This document shows, piece after piece, positions 55,952 through 64,000 of a stretch of 64,000 nucleotides of DNA. Position 1 is the first letter of the stretch; every line of letters begins with the position of its first letter. Below the pieces are notes generated by a model. The model was not told where the DNA came from. It saw nothing but the letters and a program-made list of their open reading frames with translations, and did not search any database. Both the position numbers and the translations under genes were made by a program. The DNA comes from Leuctra nigra (Eukaryota; Arthropoda; Insecta; Plecoptera; Leuctridae): contig OW203771.1 in NCBI GenBank assembly GCA_934045905.1, positions 2,852,001 to 2,916,000 of the forward strand, read 5' to 3'.

Positions 55952-57365
55952 AGAATAATAGATCATCTGGTCCTGGAAGTATACCTATCGAACTTATAAA
56001 AAATGCTCCGTTAGTAACTATTGAATCCCTGGCCGGTATATTCACTGAATGCTTGCGTGGAGGTGAAGTACCGGGAGAATGGAAATTGAGCTACATCAGC
56101 TACATCTATAAAATAGGAGTCAGGAAGAACTGTGGAAACTACAGAGGGATCAGCGTTTTGTCGTCGATAGGTAGGCTGTATGGACGAATTCTGACTAAGC
56201 GGTTAGAACAGCAAGCTAGAGTCACAGAAGAACAAAGTGGTTTCAGGAGCGGGAGATCATGTGTAGACAATCTTTTCTGTATAAAACAACTTATGGACAA
56301 GAGTATTGCACATGGAAGTGAATTACACCTGATTTTCGTAGATCTTAAAAAGGCATTTGACAGCGTACCTTTAAATAAATTATGGGAGGCTCTGGAAGAT
56401 CAAGGGATCGAAACAGTTTATGTGAATGCTATTAAAAAGCTCTATGAAAATGCTGTAAGTTGCGTAAAAAGTGGACAATCATATTCAGAAGAATTTAAAA
56501 TCAACAAAGGTGTAAGGCAGGGGTGTCCTTAGTTTTAGAGAATTGGTCTAGGAAATGTAGTTCGATGGGTGTTAAACTTGGGGAAGAATACATACACTCT
56601 TTACTATTCGCAGACGATCAGGTGGTTCTTGCTGAAGAGGAACACGACGCAGAATACATGATGAGAAAGCTTATAGAAGAATACGATTCCTGGGGCTTAG
56701 AAGTGAATATGGATAAGACTCAATGTATGGTCATTGGAAGAGAGGGTCAAGACATGGTAACCGATAAAGGTATTATAAGATTAACAACAGAGTACAAATA
56801 TCTAGGTGTGACATTGACGGCTGACGGAACGGATGAGAGGGATGTGCTGAACAAGCTGGGCAGAGGAAGAGCGATCACCAGACAATTACACCCAGTGCTT
56901 TGGAACGACATCATTTTAACCAAGACAAAAACACGCATTTACAACTCATTCGTCGAAAGCTGCGCTTCTTATGGATCAGAAATCTGGACCTTATCTTCCC
57001 GAATGGCACAAAGAGTCCGAGCAATGGAGATGGGGTACTGGAGAAGATGCTGCAAGGTTACGATACTCGACCATGTGAGGAACGACCGTATACGGGAAAT
57101 GATGGGAGTGGAGACATCACTGACGGATTACATAGAGATGAAGCAACTCTTATGGTATGGCCATCTGAGAAGGATGCCAGATGAAAGATTGCCAATGAGA
57201 GCCTGGTCATGGGTACCGTCAAGAAGAAGAAAGAGAGGAAGACCAAGGAGGAGGTGGGCAGAAGGAGTTGACACTGCCATAAGAAGAAGAGGTCTTCGCG
57301 ATGGAGACTTCTTGGATAAAGATAAATGGCATTTAGGATGCAGAATACGGCCTGAAGTGCTGTAA
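55940..57365 (+). pseudogene. Non-LTR (LINE) reverse transcriptase, truncated and frame-broken
   Basis: 55940-56532 encodes the front of an RT domain (VPGEWKLSYI, NYRGISVLSSIGRLYGRIL, EEQSGFRSGRSCVDNLF, LIFVDLKKAFDSV, NKGVRQGCP) and stops. After a frame change, 56526-57365 continues with the catalytic FADD (56607-56618), KYLGVTLTADG, and a C-terminal RRRKRGRPRRRWAEG tail. The residues normally between RQGCPLSP and the FADD box are partly missing, indicating a deletion plus frameshift. The endonuclease domain and 5' end are absent. The clade is most like the endonuclease-reverse transcriptases common in insect genomes; not assigned further. It is non-functional. Confidence 0.9.
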
Positions 57366-57510
57366 ACAATCTGCTTTAATAATAATAATTAAATACATTT
57401 TCAAACGACATCTACTGATTTCAAAATTACAATGCAATACGGAATTTTGTTATCTCCACATGGACTAAGTGCACAGAGAACATTCTAACACGCGGTTCCA
57501 GCCTATTATT

Positions 57511-60500
57511 CTAACCCTGTTCCAATTTTAAAATGTGAACTGTAAAGTCCAAATTGTTCTGTCTGATTTCCTTTTGAATCTCCCACAGACATCTTTTAAC
57601 TCGCACGTCACTGTTGCAGTGTAAAGTCAGACTCTTTAGTCCCTGAACATTCACATAGACATCTTTGAGGACCGTGTCGCTTAACACCGCGGACTGCCCA
57701 GCTATAACCTTCAGATACTCCAGACTGTTCATCTCTACTGACTTCATTAACTTCACCAAGAACTCATTGATGTCAACTTCCATCAGATAAACAGTAAGCG
57801 AGGAGAGTTGCGAGAACAGAGGCAGGAATATTTTCAACAGTTCTACATGTCCCATGCCAGGACTGAATGAAACCTCTAACTCCTTTAGGTTTGTCAATGA
57901 GGATTGACTTCTTTTCTCAGGAAATGTTAATGCGTTGGACGGGTTTGGTGTACTGAACCGATAATGGACTTTCAAATGTGACAAATTTGGACAATAATTT
58001 GCTATCAGTTGTGCGGCTTGTTCAGGTATCGGTGGACATTCTAAAGTGAATTTCGACAGGTGTTTTCCCTTGATCTCTATGAAATGTCTGAAGACTTCGT
58101 CGAAGTGCGTCAGTTTTATCTCCAGCTCACGGATCTGCAAAGAGCTTGTGGTTAACGCTGCCAACGCCGAGCTGAAGTCAAGGTCATAAGGGTGACTGAT
58201 GACGTGGAGAACTTGAAGATGCGGACACAACGCGATGATTCTGTTCATGATCTCGACCGTGCAGTTCTGTTCTTTGATGTAGCGAAGTTTCAAGGTCTTG
58301 GTTGTGTTGAGATTTAGTAGGACTTCGCCCATGTTGTTGTAATTGTAGTGCTCGAGGCAAGGGAATAGATCCAGAGCTTGTTTTGCCTGAAACAGAATAG
58401 TAGTTATGTTGTAGTAGCGGCTAGATAATACCGGGTGGCGCAAAGATATTCCCTACTACAACAGAGCTAAATTTTTGCGAGTTTTAGAAAACATAGCAAA
58501 ATATAATATGTGCAAGTTGCAAACATATTTGTTAGGTAGGAAAAAGGTAAGACATTGTTGAACTTACAATGAAGAAAACAACAGAATAAACCAGATGATT
58601 TTGACTTGCTTGAATAATTGATTTGGAGTTTCTTTTTGGGAATTTGGTGAATTTATGTTGTTCGGGCCACCATTTTTTTTATGGACTATGAGCAAACGAT
58701 GTTTCCATTGCAATATAGATTTCTGAATCTGGGATACCGAAATTGGTGGTCACGTGAATCTTATATTTTGTTTTCATTAAGTGCTGTTAAAGTTCTGTTC
58801 AAATTTTATAAAGCTGGTATAACCTGTTTTTCAACATCTTCATTCAAATGTCAGTAACTATTTTCCAATTAATAAAATATTTCTGATAATTGCTGCACAC
58901 ATTAAATGTTCACATGATTTCCATAATGTGTGAAAGTTTCATCTCTTTATCCTTTCTAATTCTATTGGAGTGACCTGTCAAACTTGGGGATTCTGTTTTG
59001 CGCCACCCCGTAGGACTTCAGTGAATTTGTCGGTAAAACAATCGGGTGGAAGTAGGTTATAGTTGACTCTACCGAATCTCTACGACGGAAAATGTTACCG
59101 AGTACTCACCGCAATGCACTCTGAAGAATAAATGTATCCGTAAGACAGATACTTGAGTCCGGTGCATCCCGCCAGTGACGCATAACACTCCGGCACTGTG
59201 ACGTAACCCAGCCTCGCAATCTGCAGCTTGCGACACTCTTGACCAATCAGAGCAAATACTCTCAGGTCGTACGACTGACGTCGTGGTATATCCAGTTCCA
59301 CCACATTCCTCAGTTTACTTGACATCATGTAGTCAGCGATACTTTCAGTGGCCGTTAATATTCTTAAATTCTCATGGTAGAAGATCGCGTCGATAGAAGA
59401 ATAATAAAAATTTTCCGGTTCGTTGTAGATGATGCACCTAAAAAATAAAAAAATTGCTCGACGGTGTCCAGTATCAAAGACCTAACACACAGGCGCGTAA
59501 GAAGGGGGGGATTAAATCTCCCACCCGAGCAGTGTCCCCCCCGCCCCCCCCCCCCCCTCCCCCCATTTACAATACAAAATTAAGTTTAGCGTCACAAAAA
59601 TGACTTATAAATTATTTAATTTCCAAGAAAAACGCCCTGCGGGGCAACAATAGGAAGTTGTATTTTGTAATTCGAGCAGTTCAGCATCCCAGAATCACTT
59701 TATCTATATTCTAAAAACCGCCCTGCGGGGCTAAGGCTCCGGGTGTCACAATCCCCCCCCCCCCCCCCCCCTCACCATGATGAAAGTATTTCCTACGGGC
59801 CTGCTACCACACATTTAAAATATGCATGAAATATAGATATTATACCTAAAGGTATCATACTATTGTCATGTTGAAGTATTATATTCCATAACACTTGGAT
59901 TTATGCTTACAATATAATAACTTAATGTGGCTTAAGCCTTTTCGCCCATCGTCAATTCCATAATTGCTTTGCAGTTGTTCTCATTAGGTCTACTGGCTTG
60001 TTACCAAATCTATTTATATACAATGTGGGTTTATCTATCATTCAAAATAAAAATACGAATAAAAAAACATATTCTAGTTCTTCTTCTATCCTGACATTCT
60101 TCTTGGGTCAGGTCTTTTAAGAGGCAAACGGAAGCGAGCGGGAATCGCACGGTTCGTCAGAGCGTTTTTTTGAAATTGTGTCTTCCCACTTAATAATTTT
60201 AAAAAATCAGATAGTAACGACCCATTACAGCCTTAAAGACTAAATAATGCCGCACATTGGAGTTCATTATGACCTCTGGTGCGACCTCAAAGTGTTAAAT
60301 ACGATATTTTTAATAAAATAATCGAAAATAATCGTATTTAACACTTTGAGGTCAGACCAGAGGTCATAAAGTACTCCAGTGTGCGGCATTATTTAGCATA
60401 TTAGGCTGTTATGGGTCGTTACTATCTGATTTTTTTAAATATTTAAGTGGGAAGACACAATTTCAAAAAAACGCTCTGACGAACCGTGCGATTCCGCTCG

Positions 60501-61850
60501 ATTCCGTTTGCTTCTTAACCTATACCGAAATGAGATTTTGGCACAGTGGGCGAGACCATGTTTGGCAAAATACAATATTTAATTATATGAGTCGAAGTTT
60601 TGCCAAACATCTTGGCGCTAGATATCAGGAAAGGCCAAAACAACAATTTCGAAAATAAGGTTGTTCTTGGGTTTGGACACCATCGTTTGTTATATTTATG
60701 ATTAAGATTCAAATTGATACCAGGGGCAATATTATGGAATGGAAAAACAAATCTCATCTCATGTAAAGCATTTGTGATCACACATCATTGAACATTCTAA
60801 CCTATATTTGATAAGATTACTCATAAACGATTTTCCAACAAAAATTTGAATTCAAAAATACACCTACTTTTTACTGCAAGAAGCTATTGGTCTGAATTGA
60901 TGTCTGTGTTTTCATTGGTGCATAATGGTGTACAATTTGTTGTATTGGTGTAATGGCTAATATAAATTTATGGTGCAGTCTGTTGTTTCTTAACAAAAAA
61001 TTAATCTTAAAGAAATTATTCGTACAAATTGTAAAGTTATCATCAACTAGTTTCTTACGAAATGGTATTGAGTTCATATTTTTGTTTCCTGTTAAAAAAA
61101 GTATTGTATTTATTTTCAAAATTAAAGAAGATAGAATTTAATTAACGAGAAATATATACTTTAGACATTGTGTAAGTTCATTTTAGAATAAAACTATGTG
61201 CACAAGATAGAAAGCAGGTTTTTCCGACGGTTCGGTAAAATTCTCTTCTCAGGGAAATACACAACTAATATGATACAAAATAAAAAAAATTAGTTAATAC
61301 AATATTTGGGCAGGGGGGGGAAGCCCCCCAGTGATAGCCCCGCATGGCATTTTTCGGAATTTAAACAATTTAAAATCGATTCTGGGATGTTAAACTGGCT
61401 CAAATTACAACAAATAACTCCCTATTTTTGCTTCACAGGGCGTTATTTTAGAATTTAAACAATTTTTAAGTGATTCTCGGACACTAAACTTAATTTTGTA
61501 TGTTGAATGGGGGGTCAGCCTACTCGAGTGGGGGGGGGGGGGGGTCATCCCCCATCCCCCCCATGTACTTACCCCCTTCTATCATCTTTGGGTTTTAAAT
61601 AATGTCTTGCATGTTCTTGAACTGCATGGTACAGTGAGTCCCACATGGCTGGTAGAACTCCATCCACAAGGACTTGTTGCACAGTTTCCAGAGCCTCCTG
61701 GAGAGGCGGTGACGTCATGCACAAACTAAATGGCCGCCGTCTTTTCTCCAAGTCCTCCAGTTTCATGTTCACCAGTGATGTCATGACGAGCTTCACCACG
61801 GCCGATGTGGACAGCTTTAATAGACTCGGAGGTTGCTTGTGGGGCGGCAT
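57511..61850 (-). CDS. Leucine-rich-repeat-like protein, complete, three coding exons (493 residues)
   Basis: On the minus strand: exon 1 61850-61573, exon 2 59437-59110, exon 3 58386-57511. Donors GTAAGT (61572) and GTGAGT (59109) and acceptors TTTTTAG and TTTCAG agree, with phases 2 and 0. The start is the ATG in GTTGCCATGC. Residues 1-93 are helical (KLSTSAVVKLVMTSLVNMKL, TVQQVLVDGVLPAMWDSLY). Residues 94-493 carry irregular LRR wording (CRKLQIARLGYVTV, CTGLKYLSYGYI, CPHLQVLHVIS, CPNLSHLKVHY, LTNLKELEVSF, NSLEYLKVIAG, GLKSLTLHCNS). The layout recalls ubiquitin-ligase receptors of the F-box or ZYG11 kind, but no F-box was recognised, so function is open. A 47-nt non-coding exon may lie at 63209-63163. 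Introns carry transposons at 58431-59010, 59490-59800 and 60121-60514. Confidence 0.82.
58431..59010. mobile_element. MITE, ends CCGGGTGGCGCAAA, TA flanks (intron)
   Basis: The left CCGGGTGGCGCAAAGATATT and right GTTTTGCGCCACCCCG ends match the 826-bp element at 18927-19752, and TA flanks both sides (58429-58430, 59011-59012). It is 580 bp, diverged inside and non-coding. Confidence 0.75.
59490..59812. mobile_element. Poly-C/G transposon family copy in an intron
   Basis: Starts near CACAGGCGCGTAAGAAGGGG and ends near TTTCCTACGGGCCTG, with two C-tracts and two CGCCCTGCGGGGC motifs. Same layout as 40063-40440. Confidence 0.6.
60121..60514. mobile_element. Palindromic piggyBac-type MITE with TTAA duplication
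   Basis: GAGGCAAACGGAAGCGAGCG at the left, CCGTTTGCTTC at the right, TTAA on both sides (60117-60120, 60515-60518). It closely matches 36097-36492 and is likewise one long hairpin. It lies in intron 1 of the LRR gene. Confidence 0.88.
61310..61565. mobile_element. Poly-C/G transposon family copy next to a splice donor
   Basis: A G-tract with AAGCCCCCCAG, a GCCCCGCATGGCA motif, GATTCTGGGATGTTAAACTG, then GGGGGTCATCCCCCATCCCC ending a few bases from the donor of exon 1 of the LRR gene (61572). The orientation is opposite to 59490-59812. Confidence 0.6.
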
Positions 61851-62328
61851 GGCAACTTTGTATATCAAGAAGAATAAGTTATTGGAAGAATCATTTCTGC
61901 ACGCTGATCCGAGTCTGAAACATCCTTCAATATTATGTGTTATCTTCAATGTGTATATTGACGCAGATTAATTTTAATCCTAGTTCAAAGCAATAATTTG
62001 ATCATAGACTATTTGCGGGCACAATCACAAAAGCACAAGCCACAACATCGCAGACGGCAAAAGCCCAAGCTACACGGCCAAATACTACGAGAATAAGTAA
62101 AGCTAGTTCATTTAGTTCCAACTGTGACCACGGCACTGTCCAGCAAATAGTCCAATGTCTGTGATGTAATTGTTTTTTTTAATGACAATAAGCAATTTTG
62201 TGTGTGTGTGTTTTTTATATTTACTTGTGAGCGCAGCCTGTTACAAATAAAGGAATAAAGGGGTTGACATTTCCTCAACGCTCTCTAAAATCAACGATTT
62301 GGAAATTCAATTATTTCATAGTTTCGAA

Positions 62329-63015
62329 TAGGGATGGAGAAAATATCGATATATCGATATATATCGATATCAAATAAATATCGAAATATCGATACCTGAA
62401 TATATTGAATATCGAAATATTTAAATATCGATATATTGAAATATTGAAATATTGAAATATTGAAATATCGATATATCGAAGCTTTACCGTATGATACAAC
62501 TATATTCTTAATTGAAGTTTATACAATGGCAAAATAATTCATATTTGCAGTGCAGCGTTTATCAGATTTTAGGACAATTTCTCAGATTATTCACATTTCT
62601 TTCTTATCTGGCCGGTGACCCTATATTTTGGAACGGCTGTGTTATTTCTATTTAAATTTTCTTTTGAATTTCCTATCTGTTTTAGGAGCAATTTAAGGCA
62701 TTTATGCGATATATCAATATTTCCATACCTACATCGAAATATAATATTGTCATATATCAATATTTCGATATTTCAATATATCGATATTTCGATATTTCAA
62801 TATTTCGATATTTCGATATTTCAATATTTCAATATATCGATATTTCAATATTTCAATATATCGATATTTCAATATATCGATACTTCAATATATCGATATT
62901 TCGATATTTCAATATTTCAATATATCGATATATCGCGATATCGATTTATCGATAAATATCGATATATAAATGATATCGATAGTCGATATCAAAATCCAGG
63001 TTCGCTCCATCCCTA
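62329..63015. mobile_element. hAT-type element with perfect 8-bp duplication (GTTTCGAA)
   Basis: The ends TAGGGATGGAG and CTCCATCCCTA enclose 687 bp. Both flanking subterminal zones are almost pure ATATCGAT/AATATTTC repeats. GTTTCGAA lies at 62321-62328 and 63016-63023. No transposase. It is upstream (5') of the LRR gene's first coding exon. Confidence 0.88.
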
Positions 63016-63439
63016 GTTTCGAAGCCGGCAATAACAATTTAATTTGTACAAGTTTCAGGAGGCCAACGACTAACGAGGCATATAGAGCAAATAGTTTTTA
63101 ATAACATTGTAACTTCAACGCTCACTTAACCTTTATCAATACGGTCAAATTGTTGAACTTACATGTAAAACGAACAACTTCTCCGACAGTCGACCGGTGC
63201 CTGATTGAGCTGGAATAAAACACGAACAATGAGAGACCGTATTATCTTATCTTGACTCAGTCAAATAATCAACCTGGGCGTTGTTTAAACTGAAACTTCG
63301 ACGATCATGTGTTTTGTTGTAAGCTTAGACTGTAATTAATAGTTTAAATTAATTACGACAGTGTTCTTGGAATATTGATTAAAGTGATTATAGTGACAGA
63401 TAATTCCGATGGCGCGTCTTACATTATATCAAGTGCATG

Positions 63440-63812
63440 AGCATCCACGCCCCCCCCCCCCCCCCTTCTTCCTGGATGTCAGGATAACATACATTATATG
63501 TGGTGTTTCATTTTGTAAACAAAAAACTCTAAAGAACTCATTTCAAAGTGTCAAAAAACAAAAGTGCCCTGCGGGGCAAGGTGGGGGCATGCCCTCCACC
63601 AACCTCCCCCACCTCAAACTGTCACATTTTTTAAAAATATTGAATATTTCAACAAAATACACCTCATAACGTCTCAAAATTGATTTCAAAGTGTCCAAAA
63701 ACCAAAAAACGCCGATGGGGGGGGGGTGCAACCCCAAACCCCCTTTAACACGGGGGAAATTGTTTTACATGCAATTGTCCCCCCCTGGCAGAAATCCTGT
63801 GGACGCCCTGTT
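63440..63812. mobile_element. Poly-C/G transposon family copy
   Basis: A C-tract followed by TTCTTCCTGGATGTCAGGAT, GTGCCCTGCGGGGCAAGG, TCTCAAAATTGATTTCAAAG, and at the right CCCTGGCAGAAATCCTG then GGACGCCC. It is the reverse-orientation counterpart of 52209-52545. Confidence 0.6.
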
Positions 63813-64000
63813 TCAAAAAGTACAGTGCAATTCAGAATTGTGTTATACTTCAGTAGGTATCAATAAAACAAGTACATGGTCAAGAAAGGAAGCAAGAGGA
63901 ATTTGGAAAGAAAGGAGTCACTATGTTTAATATTTGAACAATACAATGAATGTCATTTAAATTAGTCCAGCTTGGTTACATTTTCTTCACGAAATACAGT

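Noticed and set aside
63163..63209. Small coding exon upstream of the LRR gene
   Set aside because: It has a good acceptor (TTATTCCAG) and donor (GTAAGT), but only 47 nt with no demonstrable coding content. It was kept as a possible 5' UTR exon in the gene entry.

Overview
The window is animal nuclear DNA, almost certainly from an insect. Compact GC-richer exons with GT-AG introns sit in an AT-rich background crowded with non-autonomous transposons, SINE-like repeats and poly-C/poly-G-bearing elements. The order cannot be fixed from the sequence alone; a hemipteran-like genome is a weak guess. A run of 200 N (20077-20276) is an assembly gap inside a satellite.

Four genes can be supported. 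(1) At the left edge on the minus strand is the first coding exon of an RWDD1-like gene (106-175). It is head-to-head with (2) a complete Sec24C/D-type COPII cargo-adaptor gene (709-14588, plus strand, 15 coding exons, 1274 residues), which has a likely 5' UTR intron and a likely 3' UTR intron. The ~290 bp between them looks like a bidirectional promoter with two NRF-1/EWG-like palindromes. (3) From 41799 to 53054 (plus strand) is a five-coding-exon gene for a secreted low-complexity, mucin-like protein of about 1390 residues. Its fourth exon runs into a minisatellite in which the splice donor AAG|GTGAGG is repeated about 35 times, always in the same codon phase. (4) From 61850 down to 57511 (minus strand) is a complete three-coding-exon gene for a 493-residue leucine-rich-repeat-like protein of unknown function.

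The stretch from about 17.3 to 41.5 kb has no convincing protein gene. It holds a 156-167 bp satellite with a variable poly-C tract, a 31-bp minisatellite, three copies of a Helitron-like element (one nested in another transposon, which gives a natural empty-site comparison), palindromic TTAA-flanked MITEs, a TA-flanked large-hairpin MITE, dispersed SINE-like copies with tRNA-type B boxes, and two LINE 3'-end-like fragments. Introns of the genes carry further insertions with clear target-site duplications: three hAT-type elements with 8-bp duplications, TTAA elements and TA elements. A decayed non-LTR reverse transcriptase lies at 55.9-57.4 kb and a mariner transposase scrap in a Sec24 intron.

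The genes do not form a functional pathway. The most unusual structures are the in-frame donor-site array of gene 3, the polypyrimidine repeat abutting the acceptor of its first recognised coding exon, and the nested Helitron-like insertion.
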